Origin: Gluconobacter thailandicus F149-1 = NBRC 100600
Lineage (GTDB): Bacteria > Pseudomonadota > Alphaproteobacteria > Acetobacterales > Acetobacteraceae
Length of the DNA: 64,000 nucleotides
Direction: 5' to 3'
Assembly (NCBI RefSeq): GCF_000964465.1
Contig: NZ_BANH01000013.1
Coordinates: forward strand, 1 to 64,000
Positions 27,497-35,758 of the stretch are shown in pieces (positions within the stretch are counted from its first letter, which is position 1; every line of letters begins with the position of its first letter). The notes below the pieces were generated by a model, which was given only the letters and a program-made list of their open reading frames with translations, was not told the DNA's origin and searched no databases. The position numbers and the translations under genes are program-made.

Positions 27497-28462
27497 ATGC
27501 CCTTTTCTTTACAATCTCTTCTCTCGGGCTTCACGCTGCCTGACCTTCCCGCTGCACTTCTGTGCATGGTGCTTGTTGCACTCATGATCCGTGCAGGCGT
27601 CATGGATCATCCGGTTCATCGAAGCTCCCATACACGACCGATTCCAAAAGGAGGCGGCATCGGCATTATCGGGGCTTTCCTGCTCTGCCTTCCCCCTGCT
27701 CTTTACCTGACGCATCAGTCGTTTTTCACGGGGCCTATTCTTGGATTGATAGGTGGCGTCGTCCTTCTGGCAACGGTTTCATGGCTGGATGATCTCTATT
27801 CCTTCCCTGCGCGCTACAAGCTGGCAGCACAGTTTGTAGCAGCAGCATTGGCAGCGTTCGGGAGTGGAGCATCGCTTCCCCTGACCGTCCTGTTCGTCCT
27901 GGGTGCCGTTTTCATTACAAATGCACTGAACTTCATTGATGGAATCAACGGCCTGGCGTCTGGCGTCATGGCCCTGTCAGCGCTGTTTCTGGCCGCATCT
28001 GGAATTCAGCCTGTCGTCTTCGTTTTATTCGCGATCTGCCTGTTAGTGTTCCTTCCATGGAACTTCCCGAAAGCACGCATTTTCATGGGAGACGTCGGCA
28101 GCCAGTCGGGTGCCCTGATCATAGCCTGGGGTGCCATGCAGCCTCATCCTCTCGCAGGAACGCTGACGCTGGCACTTCTGTCAGGCGTTTTGTGGGACGT
28201 GCTGTTTACTCTGGCGCGCCGTGCACGGGCGGGAGACCATCTGGCGCAGGCGCATCGCGGGCATCTCTATCAACTGGCCGTCCGCTCCGGGATGCCAATG
28301 CCGCTGGTCACAGTCATTTATTGGGGATTTGTGCTCTGGGGAGCCATAGCCTGCATCGCAGGACAGCCATGGGAAACAGGGCTGCTTGTTCTTCTGCCTC
28401 AGCTCTGCTGGACAGGATATGTCTGCACGCGAGCCAAAGCCCGCGTGCAGGATCACTGGTGA
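27497..28462 (+). CDS. MraY/WecA-like polyprenyl-phosphate sugar-1-phosphate transferase (GT4)
   Basis: A 321-residue integral membrane enzyme with about ten helices. It has the family's catalytic motifs in order: HSSHTRPIPKGGGIGI, SWLDDLYSF (paired Asp), NFIDGINGLASG and IFMGDVGSQSGA. It moves a HexNAc-1-phosphate from UDP-sugar to undecaprenyl phosphate to begin a surface glycan, as WbpL/WecA do. The partner genes for the amino-sugar lie divergently next door. Its stop abuts the marR stop with no gap. Confidence 0.9.
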   Translation: MPFSLQSLLSGFTLPDLPAALLCMVLVALMIRAGVMDHPVHRSSHTRPIPKGGGIGIIGAFLLCLPPALYLTHQSFFTGPILGLIGGVVLLATVSWLDDLYSFPARYKLAAQFVAAALAAFGSGASLPLTVLFVLGAVFITNALNFIDGINGLASGVMALSALFLAASGIQPVVFVLFAICLLVFLPWNFPKARIFMGDVGSQSGALIIAWGAMQPHPLAGTLTLALLSGVLWDVLFTLARRARAGDHLAQAHRGHLYQLAVRSGMPMPLVTVIYWGFVLWGAIACIAGQPWETGLLVLLPQLCWTGYVCTRAKARVQDHW

Positions 28463-28864
28463 TTAGCCAGCACGACGTGTAGTGATACGCTCGACAGAAG
28501 CGGAAGCGCGCTCAGCACGTGCAGGACGCGTGCCGGAAGCTTCAGCCATGACAGCGCGCATTTCACGAAGGAAGGAAGACCCCTTCAGCGTGCGCTGAAC
28601 CAGCACGGAACGACGATCCAGCGGATCGACCTTGCGGCGGGCCAGATCGAGTTCGCCGAGACGGTCCAGAGCGCGCGTGATGGCAGGCTTGGAAACCTTC
28701 AGTTCCGATGCCAGACCACGAACGGTGTGCGCACCGTCCCGCAGGTAGCAGGTCAGGAACACGGCAAGCTGGCGGGCAGACAGATCCGGACCGTCACGGC
28801 GCACCATGGAAACGACGGTGTCGCACAGAAGGTGAAGCATCTGGTCGTTGTTAGCCTGAGGCAT
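28463..28864 (-). CDS. MarR family transcriptional regulator
   Basis: A 133-residue winged-helix protein. The recognition helix region is VRGLASELKVSKPAITRALDRL and the wing is DLARRKVDPLDRRSVLVQRTLKG. The tail after residue 108 is Arg/Ala-rich and not conserved. A 26-base perfect palindrome lies 24-49 bases upstream of its ATG, so it very likely represses itself. The ligand and other targets are unknown; neighbours do not make it specific. Confidence 0.9.
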   Translation of the reverse strand: MPQANNDQMLHLLCDTVVSMVRRDGPDLSARQLAVFLTCYLRDGAHTVRGLASELKVSKPAITRALDRLGELDLARRKVDPLDRRSVLVQRTLKGSSFLREMRAVMAEASGTRPARAERASASVERITTRRAG

Positions 28865-28887
28865 TTCTCTCTCCTTACGGTCTGCCC

Positions 28888-28913
28888 CCCTGTTACCTGA
28901 TCAGGTAACAGGG
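28888..28913. promoter_or_regulatory. 26-base perfect palindrome, probable MarR operator
   Basis: The core is TTACCTGATCAGGTAA, extended by five matching bases on each side, with no mismatch. It lies 24-49 bases upstream of the marR ATG, where promoter or leader sequence is expected. MarR dimers bind palindromes of this kind. Confidence 0.85.
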
Positions 28914-29173
28914 AAAAGAACAATCGAGCCATTCAGACCCGACGGGGTTATGTATGTCGCTCAGCCCGGCATGGGTCTGAACCTTGGTCTTCTACATCTG
29001 GTGTTTTGAAACGCATCCGCAAGTATGCGGGTTTCAAAACGATTTATGCTGCGGGTGGCAGCTTTCGAACATGGAAGGCCGTATGCCCTATCAGACGCAG
29101 ATTTACACCCCATAGTTTTAAGACAATCATATTACGGTTCGTTAAGGATCGTCCCGCAGTCTGGTTGTTCACT
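28914..29173. other. Gap between marR operator and pepA 3' end
   Basis: No gene is seen. It holds a spaced inverted repeat TTCAGACCC / GGGTCTGAA (28932-28940 and 28973-28981) and the longer hairpin at 29003-29040 described separately. Confidence 0.5.
29003..29040 (-). terminator. Hairpin downstream of the aminopeptidase gene
   Basis: Arms GTTTTGAAA-CGCAT and ATGCG-GG-TTTCAAAAC form a 14-base-pair stem with a two-base bulge. It lies about 130 bases past the pepA stop. The T-content at the end of the arm is weak for a classical terminator, so it may also be a regulatory dyad. Confidence 0.4.
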
Positions 29174-30565
29174 TCACGAAGACCTGCCCAGTCTTGCAAT
29201 CATTTTAAGAAGCGCACGAAGCGCGAGGGTCTCTCCCCCTTCCGGACGACCTGGTGAATTCGCGTCATTCCAGGCGTAAGTGTCTATATGGAGCCATTTT
29301 TGTCCGTCCGGAACGAACCGCTGAAGGTAGAGAGCAGCCGTAATCGCCCCTGCCATCGGTTTTGACGTTATATTTCCGAGATCCGCTATTTTACTATCAA
29401 GCCATGCGTCATAGCCATGCCAGAGCGGCAATCTCCACAAAGCATCCGCAGTATCCAGACCCGATTCGAGCAGTAATTGAGCAAATTCATCACTGTTGCT
29501 GAACACGGCTGGAAGGTCGGGACCAAGAGCTACGCGCGCAGCGCCGGTCAGGGTTGCGGCATCCACAATGTAATCTGGAACACTTTCAGCAGCTTCCGTT
29601 ATCAGATCACACAACACCAGACGCCCTTCCGCATCCGTATTCCCGATCTCCACGAACTTGCCACTGCGCGTCTTCAGAACATCTCCCGGGCGCATGGCGT
29701 GACCCGACACACTGTTCTCGACACAACCCAGTCGAAGCTCCAGATCAATATCGAGCTTCAGATCAATCGCCGCGCACATGACAGCAAGCATCAGGGCCGC
29801 CCCGCCCATGTCCTTTTTCATGCGCAGCATTCCGGCCGCAGGCTTCAGGTCATACCCGCCCGTATCAAAGCAGACCCCTTTCCCGACCAGTGACAGGCGC
29901 GGCGCACCCTCCCGCGCCGTCCAACGAGCAACGACAACAGCCGGTTTGCGCTCAGATCCCTCGCCGACTTCAGCCAGACAGGGGTAAGCTGCTTTCAGAT
30001 CATCTCCTTCAACAATCCGAACTTCAGCGCCTCGCCCATCCAGAGCCCGGTAAGCAGACTGCGCGAGATCCTGTGGGCCAAGAAGATTGGCTGGCGTATT
30101 GATGAGGTCACGACCGAACCAGTTCGCCTTTGCAATGGCACTTGCCGCTTCAACGGTATCAGGAACCACCATGCGGGTCGCAGCGTCCTGATCCTGACCC
30201 ACACGATAGCAATAGGCTCCCATCGCGAACCCAAGGAGCGCGGTCTCCTGAACGCCATCTTCAACCCCGTGCAGGACAGCCAGCCAGTCACCGGCGGGAA
30301 GAGCGGTTCCCAACAGACCGAAGGCCGTCGGATCATTCAGTCGCGCCGCATCGACACACAGCAACGCCGCACCAGCTCCGTTTTCACCCGGAAGCAGCGT
30401 GAAAGCGCCGTTTCGGGACGAAAAGCCCTGCGTCTTCAGAAAAGCACCATGTTCCCCCAGCAGACGATCAATCGTCTCCGTGTCCTGAGAGCGCACCAGA
30501 TGGACAGTCCGGGGTGCAGGCGCATCAGAAACAGACACAAAAGGGAGTTGAATATGAAAACTCAT
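29174..30565 (-). CDS. M17 leucyl aminopeptidase (PepA/PepB type)
   Basis: A 463-residue metallo-aminopeptidase that removes N-terminal residues from peptides in the cytosol. The C-terminal catalytic domain has GKGVCFDTGGYDLKPAAGM, MKKDMGGAA and the NTDAEGRLVL signature with its metal ligands and catalytic Arg. The N-terminal 150 residues are the variable substrate-gating domain. It is divergent from the Suv3-like helicase gene, with only about 20 bases between the start codons. Confidence 0.93.
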   Translation of the reverse strand: MSFHIQLPFVSVSDAPAPRTVHLVRSQDTETIDRLLGEHGAFLKTQGFSSRNGAFTLLPGENGAGAALLCVDAARLNDPTAFGLLGTALPAGDWLAVLHGVEDGVQETALLGFAMGAYCYRVGQDQDAATRMVVPDTVEAASAIAKANWFGRDLINTPANLLGPQDLAQSAYRALDGRGAEVRIVEGDDLKAAYPCLAEVGEGSERKPAVVVARWTAREGAPRLSLVGKGVCFDTGGYDLKPAAGMLRMKKDMGGAALMLAVMCAAIDLKLDIDLELRLGCVENSVSGHAMRPGDVLKTRSGKFVEIGNTDAEGRLVLCDLITEAAESVPDYIVDAATLTGAARVALGPDLPAVFSNSDEFAQLLLESGLDTADALWRLPLWHGYDAWLDSKIADLGNITSKPMAGAITAALYLQRFVPDGQKWLHIDTYAWNDANSPGRPEGGETLALRALLKMIARLGRSS

Positions 30566-30583
30566 GAACCTCTTTCCTGAAAA

Positions 30584-33199
30584 GTGTCGAACCTAGAGGC
30601 CCGAACGCTTGCTTTTGTTCCGCAGGCACCCGACCATTCAGGCATGAAGGGTGCACACCGCGGTAACCATTCCGCTCATCATATCATGCCGGCAAGCGTC
30701 CGTGCGGCGCTGGGTCCAACCAATACCGGCAAGACGCATTATGCCCTCACGCGCATGATGGCTCATTCCTCCGGCATCATCGGCTTTCCGCTGCGGCTGC
30801 TGGCGCGGGAGAACTATGAGCGGCTGGTGAAAGCCAAGGGAGAGCGGTCCGTCGCGCTCATCACCGGTGAGGAAAAAATCGTTCCTCCCGGTGCCCGCTG
30901 GTTTGCCTGCACGGTGGAAGCCATGCCGCTGGACCGGAAAGCCGAGTTCGTCGCCGTCGATGAAATCCAGCTCGCATCCGACCCGGACCGTGGACATATC
31001 TTCACGGACCGACTCCTGCATGCCCGCGGCACGGTGGAAACGCTCTTTCTTGGCGCTGAAACCATCCGACCGCTTCTTCAGAAGCTGGTTCCCGGCATCG
31101 AAATCGACACCCGGACGCGCCTGTCCAGCCTGGTCAGCACCGGCCCAACCAAACTGTCACGCCTGCCACCCCGCTCCGCGATCGTCGCGTTCTCCATGGC
31201 TGAGGTTTACGCGCTAGCTGAGGTCATCCGCCGCCGCAGGGGCGGCTGTGCCGTCATCATGGGGCAGTTAAGCCCCCGCACCCGAAACGCACAGGTTGAA
31301 CTCTACCAAAACCGGGAAGTCGATTATCTCGTCGCCACGGATGCGATCGGCATGGGTCTGAACATGGATGTGGACCATGTTGCCCTTGCCCAGCTCTCGA
31401 AGTTTGACGGCACCTCTCCGCGTCCGCTGTTTCCGCAGGAGATTGCGCAGATCGCCGGACGTGCTGGCCGTGGCATGAAGGATGGAACCTTCGGCACCAC
31501 GGCGGACTGCCCGCCCATGTCTGCTTCCACCATAGAAGCCGTAGAGCAGCATCGCTTCGATCCGATCCAAAGACTCTACTGGCGAAACCACGAGCTGGAT
31601 TTCACCAACCCGCGCGCCCTCCTTGCCAGCCTGACAGTCGCGCCCCCCTTCCGTGGCCTGACCGCAGGCCGGATGGCATCAGACGTTACAACCCTCGAAT
31701 CCCTCGTCCTCGATCCGGAGATCCGGGAGGTCGCAAAAGGACGTCGCGCCACATCCCTGCTCTGGGAAGTGTGCCAGATCCCGGATTTCCGGAAACTCGG
31801 GGACGACAGCCACACCAGACTCTGCGCGCGCCTTTTCCTTCATATTCTCAAGGAAGGCGCTGTCCCGGCCAACTGGATGGAAGGTCACATCAAGGGCTTT
31901 GCACGCGTTGACGGGGACATCGACACCCTGATGCACCGCCTGACCGGTGTGCGCGTGTGCTCCTACGTCGCCGCCAGAACGGAATGGAGCCGTCATTCCG
32001 CCACCTGGCAACAACGGGCCCGCGAAGTGGAAGACCTTCTTTCGGACGCCCTTCACGAGCGTCTGACAGCACGATTCGTGGACAGGCGGGCGACCTCCCT
32101 GCTTCGCCGCCTTGATGCAGAGACAGATCGGAACATTCTTTCTGCCGTCACAGCGGATGGAGATGTGATCGTTGAAGGCCACAGCATCGGAAAAATCCGG
32201 GGCTTTGCGTTACAGACCGATACGACAAGCGGCCCCGATCACCAGATTATCATGCGCGCGGGGCGGAAGGCCCTCCTTCAGGAAATCCCCCGCCGCGTTC
32301 GCCTGTTTCAGGATGCTCCCGACAGTGCACTATCTCTGGATAGTGACACAGGCACCCTCTTCTGGGAGGGAGTTGCGCTTGGAAAGCTGATTGCAGGGAA
32401 GACATTCCTTCAACCTGCCGTCCGTCTGTTTTCCGGGGAATTCGCGGATATCAATCAGCGCACTCAGGTTGAAAACAGGCTGCTGCGTTATATCCGAACG
32501 ATGATCGAACGGGACATGGCCGTTCTCTTCAAGGCAGAACAGACTGTTACGAACCAGCCTGAACTCAGAGGTATCGTTCATCGTCTCCATGAAGATGGCG
32601 GGATCACAAGCCTTCTCCCCACTGACAGGACGCTGCCACAGCAAGTCAGACGATCTCTGCGCAAGGTTGGCGTGGAAGTCGGGCGCTTTGCCATTTTCTT
32701 CCCTGCGCTTCTGCGTCCTCGCCCTCTTGGACTGATGACACTCCTGACGCAGCTTCGCCTGGGCGAGTCCCTCACCATACCTGCTCCCGGCCGGGTCTCG
32801 CTTCCCTGGGATCTTGTGGCAGGTGTGCCAGGCTGGCTGCAGGCTGGGCAGACCGGGATCAGACTTGATATTGCGGAACGCTGTGTCGCTGAACTGGCGC
32901 ATCTGACCCGCAAACAGGATCATCCTGCGCCGTTGAGTCTCGCCTCCCGGTTTGGTGTGAAGACAGACATGCTCTCGGAAATTCTCACCGCTCTCGGGAT
33001 TGCTCATCGGCCGCCCTCCGCTGTCAGCCCATCTCATGCAGGGCCGCCTGCCCCACTCATGATCCTCTCGGATCGGCGTACCCGTGCGGGCCGCAGGAGG
33101 CCCAAGGCTTCTGGTCAGCGCACCAGCCGACCTACGGCTGTACGGCAGGATAGCCCTTTTGCAGCGCTTGCTATTTTAAGAGAACGGTCTACCCCATGA
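30584..33199 (+). CDS. Suv3-like superfamily 2 helicase
   Basis: An 871-residue RNA/DNA helicase of the mitochondrial-Suv3 type common in Alphaproteobacteria. Walker A is GPTNTGKTHYAL, Walker B is VDEIQLASD, and domain 2 contains DAIGMGLNMDVDHVA and QIAGRAGRGMKDG. A long C-terminal region of unknown fold ends in a basic tail (RRTRAGRRRPK). Suv3 works with RNases on structured RNA; the bacterial members' substrates are not settled. The ATGA overlap couples it to the S4 protein. The GTG start has weak support; a later ATG is possible. Confidence 0.88.
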   Translation: MSNLEARTLAFVPQAPDHSGMKGAHRGNHSAHHIMPASVRAALGPTNTGKTHYALTRMMAHSSGIIGFPLRLLARENYERLVKAKGERSVALITGEEKIVPPGARWFACTVEAMPLDRKAEFVAVDEIQLASDPDRGHIFTDRLLHARGTVETLFLGAETIRPLLQKLVPGIEIDTRTRLSSLVSTGPTKLSRLPPRSAIVAFSMAEVYALAEVIRRRRGGCAVIMGQLSPRTRNAQVELYQNREVDYLVATDAIGMGLNMDVDHVALAQLSKFDGTSPRPLFPQEIAQIAGRAGRGMKDGTFGTTADCPPMSASTIEAVEQHRFDPIQRLYWRNHELDFTNPRALLASLTVAPPFRGLTAGRMASDVTTLESLVLDPEIREVAKGRRATSLLWEVCQIPDFRKLGDDSHTRLCARLFLHILKEGAVPANWMEGHIKGFARVDGDIDTLMHRLTGVRVCSYVAARTEWSRHSATWQQRAREVEDLLSDALHERLTARFVDRRATSLLRRLDAETDRNILSAVTADGDVIVEGHSIGKIRGFALQTDTTSGPDHQIIMRAGRKALLQEIPRRVRLFQDAPDSALSLDSDTGTLFWEGVALGKLIAGKTFLQPAVRLFSGEFADINQRTQVENRLLRYIRTMIERDMAVLFKAEQTVTNQPELRGIVHRLHEDGGITSLLPTDRTLPQQVRRSLRKVGVEVGRFAIFFPALLRPRPLGLMTLLTQLRLGESLTIPAPGRVSLPWDLVAGVPGWLQAGQTGIRLDIAERCVAELAHLTRKQDHPAPLSLASRFGVKTDMLSEILTALGIAHRPPSAVSPSHAGPPAPLMILSDRRTRAGRRRPKASGQRTSRPTAVRQDSPFAALAILRERSTP

Positions 33200-33492
33200 G
33201 TGATGACTACCAACGCCTGGATCAATGGCTGTATTACGCACGGGTCGCTAAAACACGCCCTCTCTGTGCAACGATCGTCAGTAAGGGGCGTATTCGCGTG
33301 AACCGGCAGCCGACCAGCAAGCCTCATGCCAAACTTCGTGTGGGAGATGTGCTGACTCTTCCGCCTGCGAACCCCACTGAAGACGTGCGTGTCTGGCGTA
33401 TTCTGGACCTCGGGGAGCGTCGCGGTCCCGCGAAAGAAGCATCCCTGCTATACGAGATCGTTAAAGAAGAGCCTAAGAAGCTTGCTTCCTAG
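33196..33492 (+). CDS. S4-domain RNA-binding protein (Hsp15-like)
   Basis: A 98-residue protein almost entirely made of an S4 RNA-binding fold: RLDQWLYYARVAKTRPLCAT, then KGRIRVNRQP and LRVGDVLTLP. Hsp15 (HslR) binds stalled 50S subunits with nascent tRNA in Enterobacteria. Its start overlaps the helicase stop by 4 bases, so the pair may act on the same RNA. Function in this lineage is inferred from the fold only. Confidence 0.87.
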   Translation: MSDDYQRLDQWLYYARVAKTRPLCATIVSKGRIRVNRQPTSKPHAKLRVGDVLTLPPANPTEDVRVWRILDLGERRGPAKEASLLYEIVKEEPKKLAS

Positions 33493-33570
33493 GCCAATCC
33501 TTCGCATATCATCCCGCACAATTGAAAAATGGGCCGCACAGCCGGGCCCGAATGAGGATCGGAGACACCA

Positions 33571-33903
33571 ATGAGCTATGTGGTCACGGAAAACTGCATC
33601 AAGTGCAAGTTCATGGACTGCGTGGAAGTTTGCCCCGTAGACTGCTTCTATGCCGGGGAAAATTTCCTCGTCATCAATCCGGACGAATGCATTGACTGCG
33701 GCGTGTGCGAACCTGAATGCCCGGCTGAAGCCATCTTCCCGGATAGCGACAACCGTGCAACTCCGTGGATCGAGATCAACTCCAAGTTTTCTGCCCAGTG
33801 GCCGAACATCACCCGCAAGGGCGAGCAGCCAGCTGATGCGGAAGAATGGAAAGATAAGCCAGGCAAGGCTGCCATGCTCTCCGAAGCTCCTCACAAGGAC
33901 TGA
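33571..33903 (+). CDS. fdxA: 7Fe-8S ferredoxin, FdxA type
   Basis: A 110-residue ferredoxin with the two cluster motifs of the FdxA family: the N-terminal [18 protein letters not shown] and the second [17 protein letters not shown]. The tail is family-typical ([19 protein letters not shown]). It carries electrons in the cytosol; partners are unknown. The order helicase, S4 protein, fdxA is conserved in Alphaproteobacteria. A terminator follows directly. Confidence 0.95.
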   Translation: MSYVVTENCIKCKFMDCVEVCPVDCFYAGENFLVINPDECIDCGVCEPECPAEAIFPDSDNRATPWIEINSKFSAQWPNITRKGEQPADAEEWKDKPGKAAMLSEAPHKD

Positions 33904-33928
33904 ACCTTCTCCTCATTTGAAGGCTCGA

Positions 33929-33957
33929 AGCCCGGCACACTGTGTCGGGCTTTTTTT
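33929..33957 (+). terminator. Terminator of fdxA unit
   Basis: AGCCCGGCAC pairs with GTGTCGGGCT around ACT, with one G-T pair, followed by seven Ts. Confidence 0.92.
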
Positions 33958-34735
33958 ATGCCGTTGCGGCTGGATTGGTGGATCGAGACGAGGACTGTCT
34001 ATCTTTCATAGTGTGGTGGCTCAAAGCCGATCACCTTCAAAAGTGATACCCTACCTACTTCACACCCGAACGCATTCGCTGGCTGCATCACTGCTCTCCA
34101 AAATTTTTGGCGATTGAATGTCAGGAAGTCTGGGGAGGAGATTATTTCTCCCGAACGGACTGGAGTTACGCACACTCCCCAAGATGCTTCCCCTCTCTCT
34201 CTGGATTGGAGAGAATTTTCGGAAAGCCATTCAGTCCAGCGAGTATTTTACCAAGCTTACAGAAGACCCTCCTGCAGACCCTATAAATTCGCAGGGAAAT
34301 GGAAGAAGCATCCAACAAACTTCGAATAGCGTTCTGGAACGAGGTTGCCGCCACCTACGGCTACAAAAACCGTGAACAGGTGGATCATGCTGCAACATGG
34401 TTTTTGTCGGCTGGCACTATCTTGTCGATGATTTTGTCATTCTTGAACCCAGCCAGCGCAGCACCACTTTGCCTGGCTGGCGAATACCAAGCAGAACGAA
34501 GAAGAAATCATGAACGTGCCGTTATCAATCTCAGATGAGGAACTCGGTCTGGCTGTTCATGGAAGCATTCTCTGGATGTGAAATTTCGAAGCGGCAAACG
34601 GTTAATATGCACAGGGCCTAAGTGTCCTCGTTATTACACGACTGGATCATAAAACATCCTTCGCTCTGCGCTTCAGGCATCCGAAAGGACGCCGGAAGTC
34701 GCCGTATCTTCAAACCTACCAGAAGACAACCGGAC
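33958..34735. other. Long gap without a supported gene
   Basis: About 780 bases between fdxA and the cyo operon. Several short open frames exist (34118-34375, 34299-34538), but none has a good ribosome site, family match or codon bias like the neighbours. Stops break up all longer frames. The base composition is lower in GC than the flanks. It may be a decayed gene or element; I cannot name one. Confidence 0.4.
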
Positions 34736-34773
34736 ACAAAAAAACCGGCAGGATTTCTCCTGCCGGTTTCTTC
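34736..34773 (-). terminator. Terminator of the cyo operon
   Basis: AAACCGGCAGGA / TCCTGCCGGTTT stem with a four-base loop. On the minus strand it is followed by a T-tract, directly after the cyoD stop. Confidence 0.92.
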
Positions 34774-34794
34774 AACCTTGATCCGGAAAGGATC

Positions 34795-35124
34795 TTAGCG
34801 GGACATCATGTTGATGGCCGTGTCATGCATGATGAACAGCGTGCCGCCGACAATAATGATCACTGATGCTGCTGCGAAGATGAAGCACATCAGGTTCCAG
34901 CTCTGCTCGTTGCTGGTGTTCAGATGAAGGAAGAACACCAGATGCACGACGATCTGAACGACCGCCAGAACACCAAGAGCTGCAAGTGCCATCCCGGGAG
35001 CCAGTGCGTGGGTCATGACTGCTGCGAAAGACGCAACAGTCAGGACGACCGCAAGAACGAACCCGATGATGTAGGACTGATAGGAGCCGTGGCTACCATC
35101 GTGGGTTGTATGTGCCTGGGCCAT
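34795..35124 (-). CDS. cyoD: Cytochrome bo3 ubiquinol oxidase subunit IV
   Basis: A 109-residue protein with three membrane helices, the small subunit that helps CuB binding and assembly of the oxidase. It starts GSYQSYIIGFVLAVVLTVASF and contains VQIVVHLVFFLHLN, both typical of CyoD. Its start codon shares one base with the cyoC stop codon. It is last in the operon before the terminator. Confidence 0.95.
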   Translation of the reverse strand: MAQAHTTHDGSHGSYQSYIIGFVLAVVLTVASFAAVMTHALAPGMALAALGVLAVVQIVVHLVFFLHLNTSNEQSWNLMCFIFAAASVIIIVGGTLFIMHDTAINMMSR

Positions 35125-35744
35125 TACATCACACCTGCGAGATAGACGAAGGAGAAAACACAGATCCAGACGATGTCCAGAAAGTGCCAGAACAGGCTGA
35201 GGCAGGTCAGCTTGTCCATCATCCGCTGGGACAGATCCTGCGGGCCCATCATCTGGACCATCAGAACCGCCATCCAGATCAGACCACAGGTCACGTGCAG
35301 ACCGTGCGTTCCAACCAGCGTGAAGAACGCGGAAAGGAATGCAGAGCGGTCAGGACCGTTACCTTCGGCGATCATGTGTGAGAACTCGCTCACTTCAAGA
35401 CCAACGAAGGACAGACCCAGCACGAAGGTGATGGCCAGCCAGACCAGCACCATGGTCTTGTTCTTTGCCAGCGCGCTAAGCGAGGCAAAGCCATAGGTAA
35501 TGGACGAGAACAGCAGGATTGCCGTTTCGATCCCTACATTCGTCAGGTCGAACAGTTCCTTGCCCGAAGGGCCCCCGGCAAACTGGTTCCGGAGGACTGC
35601 GAACGCAGCAAAGATCGAACCGAACAGAATGCAGTCCGTCATCAGGTAGAGCCAGAAACCGAAAACATTCGGCGTCTCGTGATGATGATCGTGACCGTGG
35701 TCGTCAGCGTGTGCCAGAGGCGACATGGTTGCTTCGTGAGCCAT
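35124..35744 (-). CDS. cyoC: Cytochrome bo3 ubiquinol oxidase subunit III
   Basis: A 206-residue heme-copper oxidase subunit III with five membrane helices. The N terminus is His/Asp-rich (HADDHGHDHHHE). The conserved GFWLYLMTDCILFGSIFAAFAV and GTHGLHVTCGLIWM are present. It stabilises subunit I and does not bind redox centres. It starts 14 bases after the cyoB stop. Confidence 0.96.
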   Translation of the reverse strand: MAHEATMSPLAHADDHGHDHHHETPNVFGFWLYLMTDCILFGSIFAAFAVLRNQFAGGPSGKELFDLTNVGIETAILLFSSITYGFASLSALAKNKTMVLVWLAITFVLGLSFVGLEVSEFSHMIAEGNGPDRSAFLSAFFTLVGTHGLHVTCGLIWMAVLMVQMMGPQDLSQRMMDKLTCLSLFWHFLDIVWICVFSFVYLAGVM

Positions 35745-35758
35745 TGACTATGCCCCCC

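Noticed and set aside
34299-34538. Possible 79-residue gene between fdxA and cyoD
   Set aside because: No ribosome site, no family match, and codon use unlike neighbours.
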